Origin: DATJUF01 sp035524095
GTDB lineage: Bacteria > Desulfobacterota > Binatia > Binatales > Binataceae
Assembly: GCA_035524095.1 (NCBI GenBank)
Contig: DATKPK010000193.1
Coordinates: 1-35,709 of the forward strand
DNA: 35,709 nucleotides
Direction of reading: 5' to 3'
Below are positions 23,618 to 32,526 of the stretch, one piece after another. The translations under genes and the position numbers were made by a program. How positions within the stretch are numbered: position 1 is the first letter of the stretch; every line of letters starts with the position of its first letter. The notes beneath the pieces were generated by a model. It searched no databases. It had not been told where the DNA came from and was given only the letters and a program-made list of their open reading frames with translations.

Positions 23618-26149
23618 ATGGAGCATAAGTGCGGATCGCATACTTCGGCGGTCCACTCCGAGATCGGCGCTGAGAACCCCTCAGCAGGGAAACCTGTCCG
23701 TTCTTTGAACAAGGATCCGGTGTGCGGCATGACCGTCAATCCCGTTTCGGCGACTTGGCGTTATGACCATGACGAGCAAACCTTCTATTTTTGCTCTCAA
23801 AACTGCCTCAAAAAATTTGCAGCCGACCCGCTGAAGTACCCGGAGTCAAAACCATCCAAGATTGCGCCCGCATCGCTAAACCACATCTCGGTCAGGATTG
23901 CGGATCGATCGAGCAAACACGAGGTGGTTTACACCTGCCCGATGCATCCCAAGATCCGCGAGCCGAAGCCAGGGGCCTGCCCGATCTGCGGAATGGCGCT
24001 GGAGCCGCTCATCGATTCGGCGCAATACGGACCCGGCGCGGAATATTTCTGTCCAATGGATCCCGATATCGTGCAGGACCATCCTGGAGCATGCCCCAAG
24101 TGTGGGATGGCCCTGCAAGCACGGGCGTTCGATTCCGCTGCTGCGGACCTACCGAATCCAGATCTGACCGATATGAATCGGCGCTTCTGGGTGAGCTCCG
24201 CGTTTGCGGTGCCGGTGCTGATTCTTGCCATGTCAGGTATGATTCCGGGCACACAGACCGTCCTTGCGCTCGGAGCGCGATCCTTGGTGTGGATCGAATT
24301 GCTGCTAGCAACACCGGTCGTGTTGTGGGGTGCCAAGCCATTCTTCGAACGTGCGGTTACGTCGGTCGTGAATCGCAGCCTCAACATGTTCACGCTCGTG
24401 GCACTCGGCGTTGGAATCGCATACGGCTACAGCCTCGTTGCGGCATTGTTTCCCCAGATTTTTCCACCTGAACACGGTAATCCGGGCCAGCCGCCAGTCT
24501 ATTTCGAGGCGGCGGCGATCATAACGATACTGGTGCTGCTTGGCCAGGTGCTGGAATTGCGAGCCCGTACCAGCACTGCCGGTGCAATCAAGGCGCTCCT
24601 AGGCCTCGCACCGAAAAGCGCGCGCATCGTTGACGATGGCGCTGAGGCCGATATCCCGCTTGAGCAGGTGAGGCCGGGCGATTTCCTACGTGTTCGGCCG
24701 GGTGAAAAAGTACCGGTTGACGGCATCGTAATCGAAGGCGCGAGCGCGGTTGAAGAGGCGCTACTGACAGGCGAACCCATTCCAGTCGAGAAACATCCTG
24801 GAGATCGCGTGATTGGTGCGTCGATCAACGGCACCGGCAGCTTCGTGATGCGCGCTGAGCGCATAGGGAGTGACACCGTGCTTGCCCAGATCGTGCGAAT
24901 GGTCGCAGATGCGCAGCGAAGTCGTGCGCCCATTCAGCGGATCGCGGATACGGTTGCCGGCTATTTCGTTCCAGCTGTGCTCGTGGCGGCGCTGATTACT
25001 TTCTTGGCATGGCTGTTCGCGGGCGGCGATCATGCTGTAGGGCACGCGATTTTGGCATCAGTTGCCGTCCTGATTATCGCATGCCCGTGTGCGCTGGGAT
25101 TGGCGACGCCGATGGCGGTGATGGTCGCGACTGGCCGCGGTGCCAGCAGTGGCGTGCTGGTGCGCAACGCGGAGGCCCTCGAGCTAATGGAGAAGGCCGA
25201 TACGTTGGTCATCGATAAGACCGGTACGCTGACCGAAGGGAAGCCACAGTTGATTGCGGCCGAACCCCTTGGCGCGTTTGATCGGCTGACGATGCTGCGC
25301 TTGGCGGCGAGTGTGGAACGTTCCAGCGAGCATCCGCTGGCTGACGCGATTGTAGCTGGCGCGACGGCGGAGGGCTTGACGCTGGCCAAGGCGGAGGATT
25401 TCAAATCGATTACCGGCCGTGGCGTGAGTGGAACTGTCGAAGGATATAGCCTAACGGTCGGCAGCGATCGGATCCTGCGTTCTAATGTAGCGATTGAGAG
25501 TTTCGGCGCCAGGGTTCGCGAGTTGCGCGATCAGGGTGCAACCGTGATGTTCGTGACTATCAACGGTCAGGTCTCGGGTCTGATTGCCGTCGCCGACCCG
25601 ATACGCAAAAACACCCATCAAGCACTGGTCGCCTTGCGCGACGAAAGCGTTCGAGTGGTGATGCTGACCGGCGATAATCGAGCGACGGCCAAAGCGGTTG
25701 CGCGCGAGTTGGGGATCGACGAAGTTGAAGCCGAGGTGATACCGGAAGACAAGGTGCGCGTAGTGAAGCGGCTCCAGTCCGAGGGGCACGTCGTTGCGAT
25801 GGCGGGTGATGGGGTCAACGATGCGCCAGCGCTGGCGCAGGCAACTGTCGGAATCGCGATGGGCACGGGCACGGACGTCGCGATGCAAAGTGCCGGCATC
25901 ACATTGGTCAAGGGCGACCTGATGGGTATCGTGCGGGCGCGTAACTTGAGCTGTGCGGCGATGCGCAATATTAGGCAAAACCTCTTCTTCGCTTTTATCT
26001 ACAATCTGTTGGGTGTGCCGATTGCTGCCGGTGTGCTCTACCCGTGGCTTGGGGTCATGCTTAATCCGATGATCGCGAGCGCGGCGATGAGTCTCAGTTC
26101 ACTTTCAGTCGTTGGTAACGCGTTGCGCTTGCGTAAAGCGGAGTTGTAA
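23618..26149 (+). CDS. copA: Cu+ P1B-type ATPase with YHS and two HMBD modules
   Basis: An 843-residue protein. Residues 33-75 are a YHS domain (DPVCGMTV ... FYFCSQNCLKKF). Two heavy-metal-binding modules follow at 105-130 (YTCPMHP...CPICGMAL) and 143-167 (YFCPMDP...CPKCGMAL). The usual HMA/MxCxxC domain is absent. Eight membrane helices surround the actuator TGE (384-386), CPC at 489-491 in the transport helix, DKTGT with D533 as the phosphorylated residue, HP in SSEHPLADA, and GDGVND with D731. The last helices have FIYNLLG and AAMSLSSLSVVGN, the Cu(I)-site residues. It exports copper from the cytoplasm. No CueR-type gene or operator was seen next to it. Confidence 0.95.
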   Translation: MEHKCGSHTSAVHSEIGAENPSAGKPVRSLNKDPVCGMTVNPVSATWRYDHDEQTFYFCSQNCLKKFAADPLKYPESKPSKIAPASLNHISVRIADRSSKHEVVYTCPMHPKIREPKPGACPICGMALEPLIDSAQYGPGAEYFCPMDPDIVQDHPGACPKCGMALQARAFDSAAADLPNPDLTDMNRRFWVSSAFAVPVLILAMSGMIPGTQTVLALGARSLVWIELLLATPVVLWGAKPFFERAVTSVVNRSLNMFTLVALGVGIAYGYSLVAALFPQIFPPEHGNPGQPPVYFEAAAIITILVLLGQVLELRARTSTAGAIKALLGLAPKSARIVDDGAEADIPLEQVRPGDFLRVRPGEKVPVDGIVIEGASAVEEALLTGEPIPVEKHPGDRVIGASINGTGSFVMRAERIGSDTVLAQIVRMVADAQRSRAPIQRIADTVAGYFVPAVLVAALITFLAWLFAGGDHAVGHAILASVAVLIIACPCALGLATPMAVMVATGRGASSGVLVRNAEALELMEKADTLVIDKTGTLTEGKPQLIAAEPLGAFDRLTMLRLAASVERSSEHPLADAIVAGATAEGLTLAKAEDFKSITGRGVSGTVEGYSLTVGSDRILRSNVAIESFGARVRELRDQGATVMFVTINGQVSGLIAVADPIRKNTHQALVALRDESVRVVMLTGDNRATAKAVARELGIDEVEAEVIPEDKVRVVKRLQSEGHVVAMAGDGVNDAPALAQATVGIAMGTGTDVAMQSAGITLVKGDLMGIVRARNLSCAAMRNIRQNLFFAFIYNLLGVPIAAGVLYPWLGVMLNPMIASAAMSLSSLSVVGNALRLRKAEL

Positions 26150-26224
26150 TTCGGCCGTGCGAATCGCGATCCACGACCTGCTAAAAGGGGGAGTGGCCGA
26201 GGCTAGGAGGTAAGTGGGGCGCCG

Positions 26225-27688
26225 ATGTTAACCGAGTCCGCCACAGATTCCGCCGCGCGCGTGGCGCGGATCCCCGCAGAAATCAGCCACGTTCATCTAC
26301 TCGGTGTCGCAGGCTCGGCGATGGCGGCGCTGGCGGGAATGTTGGTGGCGCGAGGTTATCGCGTCACCGGTTCGGATAGCCAGCTTTACGAACCTGCGGC
26401 GTCTCAGCTCGCACGTCTGAAGATAGAAGTCGCGCGGCCCTACGGCGCAACCAATCTGCAACCGCCGCCCGACCTGGCGGTGATTGGCAACGTCGTCACG
26501 CGCTCGAATCCTGAGGCGCAGGCGTTAGTGGCCTCGAAGATTCCGTACCTATCGATGCCTGAGGCGCTGCATCACTTCTTTTTGCGTGAGCGGCGCGTGC
26601 TGATGATAGCGGGGACCCATGGTAAGACCACGTCAACCGCAATGATGGCCCACGTGCTGGAGTCAGCGGGCGGCGACCCTTCAATGCTGGTCGGGGGCGT
26701 GGCACTTGATCACGGCTCTAATTATAGGCTCGGGAACGGTCACGATTTCGTGATCGAGGGTGACGAATACGACACCGCCTTTTTCGACAAGGGTCCGAAG
26801 TTCCTTCACTACGGTGCCCGGGGCGCGATAATCACTGCAGTCGAATTCGATCATGCAGATATCTATCGCGATCTGGATCACGTCAAGGGGTCGTTTCGCG
26901 CATTGGCGGATCAGATGGATACGACATCGGTGATGGTTGTGTCAGCAGATTTTCCTCACGCGCTCGACGCCACGGCGAATACGCGAGCTCGGCGGCTGAC
27001 GTTTGGGCTTGGCAGCGGCGAGTATCGCGCTAGTGATATAGCGATCGGCGCGTCTGGCGCGCGCTTCTCGATCGATCGAGGATCGGCGCGGATTGCGCAC
27101 GACTTGAAGCTGCCGATTGGCGGACGGATGAACGTCGCGAATGCGCTTGGTGTCTGGCTGCTGCTGAAGGAGTTCGGCCTGAGTGATGAGGCATTGGCCC
27201 GAGGGATCGAGTCATTTCCCGGGGTGAAACGGCGTCAGGAGATCGTTGGCGAAGTTGCGGGCGTCACAGTGATTGACGACTTCGCGCACCATCCGACCGC
27301 GATTCGCGCCACGCTCGAAGCCATCGCAGAGCGCTACGCAGGTCATCGGTTGATCGCGGCGTTCGAGCCGCGTTCGAACAGCGCACGTCGTGCAGTCTTT
27401 CAGGACGGCTTCGCAAACGCCTTCGACAGCGCCAGCCGGGTTTATCTAGCTCCGGTATATTTCAAGGAGAATGATCCGATCCCGGCTGACGAACGGCTCG
27501 ACATCGCCAGACTCGTAGGTGCGATTAACTTGCGCGGTCCGATCGCCGTCGAAGCTGACTCGACCATTTCGATGGACGATCAGATCGCTGCTGAAGCCCG
27601 CCCGGGCGACGTGATCGTTTGTATGTCGAACGGACCCTTCGACCGGCTGCCATTCCGGCTAGTCGAGGCCTTGCGTGCCCGAGCTTGA
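26225..27688 (+). CDS. mpl: UDP-MurNAc:L-Ala-gamma-D-Glu-meso-DAP ligase
   Basis: A 487-residue Mur ligase of Mpl length. The N-terminal Rossmann domain has HVHLLGVAGSAMAALAGML and GSDSQLYEP. The ATP loop is GTHGKTT at 130-136. IEGDEYDTAFFDKGPKFLHY and AVEFDHADIYRDL are the Mpl-type middle blocks that separate it from MurC. The C-terminal domain has VIDDFAHHPTAIRATL and FEPRSNSARRAVFQ. Mpl reattaches recycled tripeptide to UDP-MurNAc, saving de novo synthesis. AGGAGG lies rather far (14 bases) from the ATG. It follows the copper ATPase by 75 bases; its functional partner ldcA lies two genes further upstream. Confidence 0.94.
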   Translation: MLTESATDSAARVARIPAEISHVHLLGVAGSAMAALAGMLVARGYRVTGSDSQLYEPAASQLARLKIEVARPYGATNLQPPPDLAVIGNVVTRSNPEAQALVASKIPYLSMPEALHHFFLRERRVLMIAGTHGKTTSTAMMAHVLESAGGDPSMLVGGVALDHGSNYRLGNGHDFVIEGDEYDTAFFDKGPKFLHYGARGAIITAVEFDHADIYRDLDHVKGSFRALADQMDTTSVMVVSADFPHALDATANTRARRLTFGLGSGEYRASDIAIGASGARFSIDRGSARIAHDLKLPIGGRMNVANALGVWLLLKEFGLSDEALARGIESFPGVKRRQEIVGEVAGVTVIDDFAHHPTAIRATLEAIAERYAGHRLIAAFEPRSNSARRAVFQDGFANAFDSASRVYLAPVYFKENDPIPADERLDIARLVGAINLRGPIAVEADSTISMDDQIAAEARPGDVIVCMSNGPFDRLPFRLVEALRARA

Positions 27689-27697
27689 ACAATCGGG

Positions 27698-27733
27698 AGG
27701 CTGATACCACGCCCGCGCGAGTCTCCTCAGCCT
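27698..27733. terminator. Possible shared terminator between convergent mpl and HAD genes
   Basis: AGGCTGA at 27698-27704 is the exact reverse complement of TCAGCCT at 27727-27733, separated by 22 bases. It sits in the 38-base gap between the two convergent genes and includes the HAD stop codon. There is no T-run on either side, so if it acts at all it would be a weak or factor-dependent site. Confidence 0.25.
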
Positions 27734-28416
27734 TCGGAGAAGTGGCGAAGGATTACGTCGAGGTCCGCTCGCCTGATTGCCGGGAGAACCAAGTCCGCGT
27801 CAACAAGTTGTGAAGGAGTCGCGGTATGACAGAAGGCCGCGATACGCATCCCGGCAGCGCGCGCGGCGGTCACGCCGGCAACAGTATCCTCAAACACCAG
27901 ACATTCGTCAGCGTTGATTGAAGGATGCGGGCGGAGGATGAAGCCGAGGCGGCCGAGTCCGGCGAGAAAGCCGTCGGGTGCGGGTTTACCGTGAGTGACG
28001 TCCTCGGCGGCGATGACATCAAGAAAGAGATTGCGCAGCCCCGAGCTCCCCAGGATTGCTTCGGCCTCGTGCTTCAATGTGCCAGTAACGAGCATTAACG
28101 GGAATCGTTCAGCGCATCGCCGCACGAAACTCGCAGCACCTGGATAAATCACGTCACGAACAGCAATCATATGGCCGTAGATCGCTGCCTTTTGATCAAT
28201 TAACTGTTTGATGATTCCATCATCGACGCGTTGGCTGGCCTCGCGCAGCATCGTCTCGAAGCAACCCCGATCGTCATAGCCTATCAGCTCCTCGGTGTAA
28301 TGCTTGAGCGTTAATTCGATTCCCTGGCCGCGCAGGACTTGTGCAAAGGCCTCGTAATGAAGCGGCTCGGTGTCGGCGATCGTACCGTCGAGATCGAAGA
28401 TGATTGCGCGAATCAT
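27727..28416 (-). CDS. HAD-superfamily hydrolase, beta-phosphoglucomutase/phosphatase type
   Basis: From ATG 28416 the protein is 229 residues; the open frame continues to 28458 without family similarity. FDLDGTIADTEPLHYEAF (nucleophile D8, acid D10) is motif I, followed by a helical cap (residues 18-90). LVTGTLKHEAEAIL carries motif II Thr, HGKPAPDGFLAGL motif III Lys and LVFEDTVAGVTAARAAGM motif IV Asp. It acts as a phosphatase or sugar-phosphate mutase on an unknown small substrate; phosphoglycolate and beta-phosphoglucose are typical in this subgroup. It is the last gene of the lptF-lptG-PPOX-peptidase series, 75 bases after the peptidase stop. Confidence 0.88.
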   Translation of the reverse strand: MIRAIIFDLDGTIADTEPLHYEAFAQVLRGQGIELTLKHYTEELIGYDDRGCFETMLREASQRVDDGIIKQLIDQKAAIYGHMIAVRDVIYPGAASFVRRCAERFPLMLVTGTLKHEAEAILGSSGLRNLFLDVIAAEDVTHGKPAPDGFLAGLGRLGFILRPHPSINADECLVFEDTVAGVTAARAAGMRIAAFCHTATPSQLVDADLVLPAIRRADLDVILRHFSEG

Positions 28417-28491
28417 TTGTTGAGGAGCGAAAATGAGACTGGAACTTGCGCGACACAAATTCTGTAGAGAATGGAAAAAGACACCATATCG

Positions 28492-29688
28492 TTAGTCGGA
28501 ACCTGCGAGGATCGGAATGATCGACTTTTGCGCGGGTGCAGCGCTGACCTCTGCGCAGCCATTCGTAATCGTCATGTCGAGTTCACTGCGCATACCGAAG
28601 CGTCCGATCAGATAGATTCCCGGCTCGACAGAAAAGCAGGTGTTTTCGATCAAACTGCGTTCGTCATTCGTTTCGAGCGAGTCAAGATTTGCGCCTGTGC
28701 CGTGAACCTCGCGGCCGATAGAATGACCGGTACGATGCACGAACTGATCACCATAACCCGCGGCTTCGATGATGCTGCGCGCGGCGCGATCGGCCTCCGC
28801 GCCAGTTATCGTCTGGCCGTCAGCGATGCGGCGCTGAACTAGCGTGACCGCCGCGTCACGCGCCTGAGCGACGATCGCGAAAACTTGCGCTAACTCGTCA
28901 GGGACGCCGTCGCCGACATAGCCCATCCAGGTCAGGTCGCCATAGATAGCGTTGTCATCCTTCTCTTTCGCGAAGAGATCAATCAAAACGAGGTCACCAT
29001 TGCGAATTGGCGTATCGTGCCCCGCGCCCGTGCTGAAATGCGGGTTGGCGGCGTTGGCGTTGACCGCAACGATCGGCGGCTCGTCAGTGCGCATACCTGA
29101 GGCGGTGATCAGGTCCAACACGAAGCGCTGGATGGCGGCCTCGCTGCACTTTTGGCCGCCGCGAATCTGCCGAGCGATTTCAGCAAAGGTCCCCATGACG
29201 ATTTTGCGCAAGGCCGCAGCCGCTCGCCGGTGGCCCTCGAGCTGGGCCGGGGTCAGCGTGGCCTCGAAGAGCTGAATCAAATCGGCGGCGCTGACAACTT
29301 CGGCGCCCAGAGACCGCACCAGTTCGATTGTCCCGCCGTCAACCCGCGAAACGTACGGGATCGCGCAGTTGGGCGAATAGTCCATCGCGATCCGCTGAAG
29401 GCCCTTGAGCACTGAAGCGAGCGCGGCCTTCATGTCGCGTTCTGATCGGTAGACGATACGGCCCGGAAATGAGAGCGCGTCGAGCCGGTGAGCTTCTACC
29501 GCCGAAACGATGGCGACGGGCACGCCATTGGCGGGAACGAAGCAGAACCATCGGCGGGTGGTTAATCCTTGTTCCGGGATGGCGAGAATGCGATAGGCGA
29601 GCGGGTCGCTCATGCGGAAGTCATAGAAAAGCCAACCATCGAGCGAGGCGTTGCGCAAGGCAGCCGCGATTCCAGCGATCCGATCCAT
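28492..29688 (-). CDS. M24-family metallopeptidase (Xaa-Pro aminopeptidase type)
   Basis: From ATG 29688 the protein is 398 residues; its ATG shares a base with the TGA of the preceding gene (TGATG), which fixes the start. Residues 1-150 form the creatinase-like N-domain. The pita-bread catalytic domain follows: DLVLIDLFAKEKD and IYGDLTWMG (two Asp), HRTGHSIGREVHGTGANLD (His), ENTCFSVEPGIY (Glu) and GMRSELDMTI (Glu), giving the five-ligand two-metal site. Such enzymes release N-terminal residues before proline or cleave Xaa-Pro dipeptides in the cytoplasm. The segment after the first Asp is longer than usual (DLFAKEKDDNAIYGD), as in a subgroup of M24 proteins. Confidence 0.9.
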   Translation of the reverse strand: MDRIAGIAAALRNASLDGWLFYDFRMSDPLAYRILAIPEQGLTTRRWFCFVPANGVPVAIVSAVEAHRLDALSFPGRIVYRSERDMKAALASVLKGLQRIAMDYSPNCAIPYVSRVDGGTIELVRSLGAEVVSAADLIQLFEATLTPAQLEGHRRAAAALRKIVMGTFAEIARQIRGGQKCSEAAIQRFVLDLITASGMRTDEPPIVAVNANAANPHFSTGAGHDTPIRNGDLVLIDLFAKEKDDNAIYGDLTWMGYVGDGVPDELAQVFAIVAQARDAAVTLVQRRIADGQTITGAEADRAARSIIEAAGYGDQFVHRTGHSIGREVHGTGANLDSLETNDERSLIENTCFSVEPGIYLIGRFGMRSELDMTITNGCAEVSAAPAQKSIIPILAGSD

Positions 29689-30164
29689 CAGGCGTCGACG
29701 GGCTTGCGCGCGAGCTTGAAACGCTCGCCCCATACGTGGACGCGCAAGGCTTCGATTCGCACCATCGGATTGCTCTCGAAGGAGAGCGTCATCGTGCGGT
29801 ACTGAGGATATTTGTCGCGCAGGTTACGCAGCGCCAGCATATATTCGCTGGGGTCTTCGACTCGTTCGGCCTCGCCGTGCACCAGGACGTAAGCGAGCGA
29901 AGTCCATTGTTCCTCGTAATGGTCGATGAGCAGGGCAACTTGGGGGTTTTCTTCAATATTGCGCATCCGCTTGAGGCCACGGGCTGTGAGTCGCTTGGGT
30001 TTCTGGTCGATTACGAAATAGAAGTGCGCGTCCTCGTCGAACCAGAAGCATAGCGGGATATTATGAGGCTCACCGGCCCGGTCCGAGGTCGCGAGCCGCC
30101 CGACGCGGGCGAGACGCAGAAACTCGCGCACGCGTCTGTCGCTCAGCGGTTCAATAGTAGCCAT
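29688..30164 (-). CDS. PPOX-class split-barrel protein, Rv0121-like (possible F420 enzyme)
   Basis: From ATG 30164 the protein is 158 residues; upstream frame to 30455 overlaps lptG and is not family-like. The pattern VREFLRLARVGRLATSDRAG, then IPLCFWFDEDAHFYFVIDQKPKR, LKRMRNIEENPQVALLIDHYEEQWTSLAYVLVHG and YMLALRNLRDKYPQYRTM matches the Rv0121 group of pyridoxamine-phosphate-oxidase-fold proteins. Members bind F420 or flavin, and some act on unknown redox substrates. It starts 50 bases after lptG and overlaps the peptidase start by one base, so it is inside the operon. Cofactor use here is inferred from family membership only. Confidence 0.87.
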   Translation of the reverse strand: MATIEPLSDRRVREFLRLARVGRLATSDRAGEPHNIPLCFWFDEDAHFYFVIDQKPKRLTARGLKRMRNIEENPQVALLIDHYEEQWTSLAYVLVHGEAERVEDPSEYMLALRNLRDKYPQYRTMTLSFESNPMVRIEALRVHVWGERFKLARKPVDA

Positions 30165-30214
30165 CGCGCTCAGCCTTTCATCGTGACGTGCCACGCCCAC
30201 ACAAATCACTCCCA

Positions 30215-31348
30215 TTAACGCTCTTCGCCGAACAGGAAAATCGACAATGCCAGCGTGCCAAACACCACATTCGGAGTCCATGCAGCGACCAGTGGTGGAA
30301 TAATCGCCGATCGGCCCAGCGACGAAGTTAGGCCGAAGGCCAGCCAATAGCCAAAGCCGATGGCGATAGCGAGCCCAAAACTGCGGCCAAGCGACACGCT
30401 TCGTGGAAGGGGGTCGAGACTCAACGCCAGCCCCAGGGCCACCATGATAATGCACGATAGCGGCATCGCATATTTCAGATCGCGATCGACCAGGTAGCCG
30501 CCTGGGTCGAGCCCCTTTCGTCGCAGCGTTTCAATATAGTGGTTTAGCTCCCATAGGCTGAATTCTTCGGGATCGAGCCGCAACAGACTGAGGTCGGCAG
30601 GTTTTAGCGAGCGTCCGAATAGTTCGGCGCGATCCGCGGGCGGAATATTGCTACCAGCCGTTGCGATCATGTCTTTGCCGTCACTGGTCGCAAGCTGATA
30701 GGTCAGGGCATCGTTCGGAACCCACGCTTTACCATTCCATTTGGCCGTTCGCGCGTGAACGATATCGCGGAGCGCGTAGTCGGGGCCGATGCGATAAAGC
30801 GTTATGCCACGCAGCGTCTGGTCAGAGGCGTCATAGCGGTCGGCCGAGAGAAAGCCGTTGCGCACCCGCACCCAGATGCGCTGGGTGTCGAAGACTCCTT
30901 TGAGCTCTCGCTTCTTAAGCTCAACCTCGTAGAGATATCGTGCCTGACGGGTCGAGAATGGCACGACGGTCTCGCTGAGAGCGAAGTCGAACATCGAGAT
31001 CATTAATGCGACCATCAGAACTGGAATCGTCATCTCAAGCCGGCTGATGCCGAGTTGCTGGCAGGCCAAGACTTCGCCACTGCGATTGAGCAAGGCGAAT
31101 CCAAGCAATACGCCGGCGAGGCATGCGACCGGCAGCAGTTGCGAAACGATCAAAGGAATTTTAAGGCTGAAATATTCCAGGCCGAGTACGCCGAAGCCGC
31201 CGTAATGTATGAGATCGTTGAAGCGATCGAACACGTCCCCGAGAAGATAGGCGATTGTGAAGACGCTCAGACAGACCAGAAAAGGACCAAAAAATTGCGC
31301 ACCCAGGAACCGGTCCATCGTCGGCGAGAGTCGCGGGCGCAACGTCAT
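30215..31348 (-). CDS. lptG: LPS export ABC permease LptG
   Basis: From ATG 31348, which overlaps the lptF stop as ATGA, the protein is 377 residues. It has the YjgP/YjgQ family layout: helices near 15-35, 60-85 and 105-125, a periplasmic beta-jellyroll of roughly 130-270 (KRELKGVFDTQRIWVRVRNG...), then three C-terminal helices including SCIIMVALGLALSL, RSFGLAIAIGFGYWL and the last TPNVVFGTLALSIFL. With LptF it forms the inner-membrane channel that lifts lipopolysaccharide toward LptC/LptA, powered by LptB. lptB and lptC are not in the window. It implies an LPS-bearing outer membrane. Confidence 0.93.
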   Translation of the reverse strand: MTLRPRLSPTMDRFLGAQFFGPFLVCLSVFTIAYLLGDVFDRFNDLIHYGGFGVLGLEYFSLKIPLIVSQLLPVACLAGVLLGFALLNRSGEVLACQQLGISRLEMTIPVLMVALMISMFDFALSETVVPFSTRQARYLYEVELKKRELKGVFDTQRIWVRVRNGFLSADRYDASDQTLRGITLYRIGPDYALRDIVHARTAKWNGKAWVPNDALTYQLATSDGKDMIATAGSNIPPADRAELFGRSLKPADLSLLRLDPEEFSLWELNHYIETLRRKGLDPGGYLVDRDLKYAMPLSCIIMVALGLALSLDPLPRSVSLGRSFGLAIAIGFGYWLAFGLTSSLGRSAIIPPLVAAWTPNVVFGTLALSIFLFGEER

Positions 31349-32526
31349 GCGGTGACCTCTTTGCGGCTGCCGAAACGCTCCGCCAGATCCCATATAAAGT
31401 CGCCGGGACCACGGCCCTCGTCGCCACGATCGGCTGCGGCACGCCGGAAGAGCCATACCGCCAGGATCGCGAAAACGAAGTCCGGGATGCTCATTGCGAT
31501 GAATGGATCAAGCCGCCCACGCGCGGCTAGGCCTTCGCCAGCACGCATCAGCGAGTAGTAGGCAAAAAAGAGCGCGATCGCGACGCCGAAGCGCTCGGAT
31601 TGGCCACCGCGCGCCGGTTTGAGTCCTAGCGGGATGCCAATCAGCGCGAACAGCACAGTAGTGACAGGGAGTGTAAATTTGCTCGCCATCTCGGTTTCGG
31701 CTTCACGATCAGGCGTTCCCTCGGCGCGGGCATGTGCGATTACGGCGCGCAGTTGCGCATAACTCAGCTCTTCGGGGTCGCGGTCGGCGATACCGAGTTC
31801 CTCTTCCGGGTGGACGTTCAAATCATAGATGTGAAAGCTAGTTACGTGTGAGGTGTTCTCTTCGTTCTCAACGCCGAAAATCGACCCGCTGAACAGCCGC
31901 AACGTTATCGACTTATTGGCCTTGTCCGGAACTATAAGACCACTGCGTGCGATGATCGTATTTTGCTGGCCGGGATCGCGGGTGTCGGAAATCAGCACGC
32001 CATGCAGGCTCTCATCAGTCGGCGAAATATGATCGACGTAAAGCACGATCCCGGGAAAATTGCGGCTGAAGACCTTCTCCTTCAAACCTGCGGTCGATCG
32101 CGTTTGCGTCAACTCGAACAAGCGATCGCGCAGATTTGAATTGGCCCATGGACGTACTGAAAAAGCGAGCCAACTCGATAACGCCCAGACCACGATCGCG
32201 ACGCCGAGCACTGGCACGCTTAACCGATACAGGCTGATGCCGCACGCACGTGCGGCGATAATCTCGCGGTCGCCGGACATTCGCCCAAAGCCCATCAAGA
32301 CGCCGAGCAATAATGCCATCGGGAACGTCAGCTCAAGGAAGGCGGGCATAATGTAACCGATCAGGCTCGCGACGTCGCGCAATGAAACGCCGTGATTAAC
32401 TACCATTTCGGTAAGCTTCAACAGGCGGCCAGTGACCAGCGCAAAGGTCAGCAGCAGAACGCCAAGCGCTAGGGGCGCGACGACCTCGCTGCCGATGTAG
32501 CGGTCGAGAATGGTTATCCGTGGCAT
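31345..32526 (-). CDS. lptF: LPS export ABC permease LptF
   Basis: A 393-residue member of the YjgP/YjgQ family and partner of the LptG encoded directly downstream. It starts with MPRITILDRYIGSEVVAPLALGV and shows helices near 15-35, 55-80 (IMPAFLELTFPMALLLGVL) and 100-120, the coupling helix region DREIIAARACGISLYRL, a periplasmic jellyroll around 130-270, and C-terminal helices from about 283 on (LPVTTVLFALIGIPLGL). The C-terminal 30 residues after the last helix are charged (RGDEGRGPGD), longer than in E. coli. It is the first gene of a five-gene operon and is divergent from a secreted-protein gene. Confidence 0.93.
   Translation of the reverse strand: MPRITILDRYIGSEVVAPLALGVLLLTFALVTGRLLKLTEMVVNHGVSLRDVASLIGYIMPAFLELTFPMALLLGVLMGFGRMSGDREIIAARACGISLYRLSVPVLGVAIVVWALSSWLAFSVRPWANSNLRDRLFELTQTRSTAGLKEKVFSRNFPGIVLYVDHISPTDESLHGVLISDTRDPGQQNTIIARSGLIVPDKANKSITLRLFSGSIFGVENEENTSHVTSFHIYDLNVHPEEELGIADRDPEELSYAQLRAVIAHARAEGTPDREAETEMASKFTLPVTTVLFALIGIPLGLKPARGGQSERFGVAIALFFAYYSLMRAGEGLAARGRLDPFIAMSIPDFVFAILAVWLFRRAAADRGDEGRGPGDFIWDLAERFGSRKEVTA

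Noticed and set aside
26185..26215. GAGTGGCCGAGGCTAGGAGG resembling the D-arm of a serine tRNA
   Set aside because: No acceptor stem, anticodon arm or T-loop accompanies it, and it is explained by the ribosome-binding region of mpl.
30165..30455. N-terminal extension of the PPOX gene
   Set aside because: It overlaps lptG by 240 bases and shows no similarity to the split-barrel family; ATG 30164 fits the family length.
31349..31456. N-terminal extension of lptG into lptF
   Set aside because: The ATGA overlap with the lptF stop and the family start pattern both point to ATG 31348.
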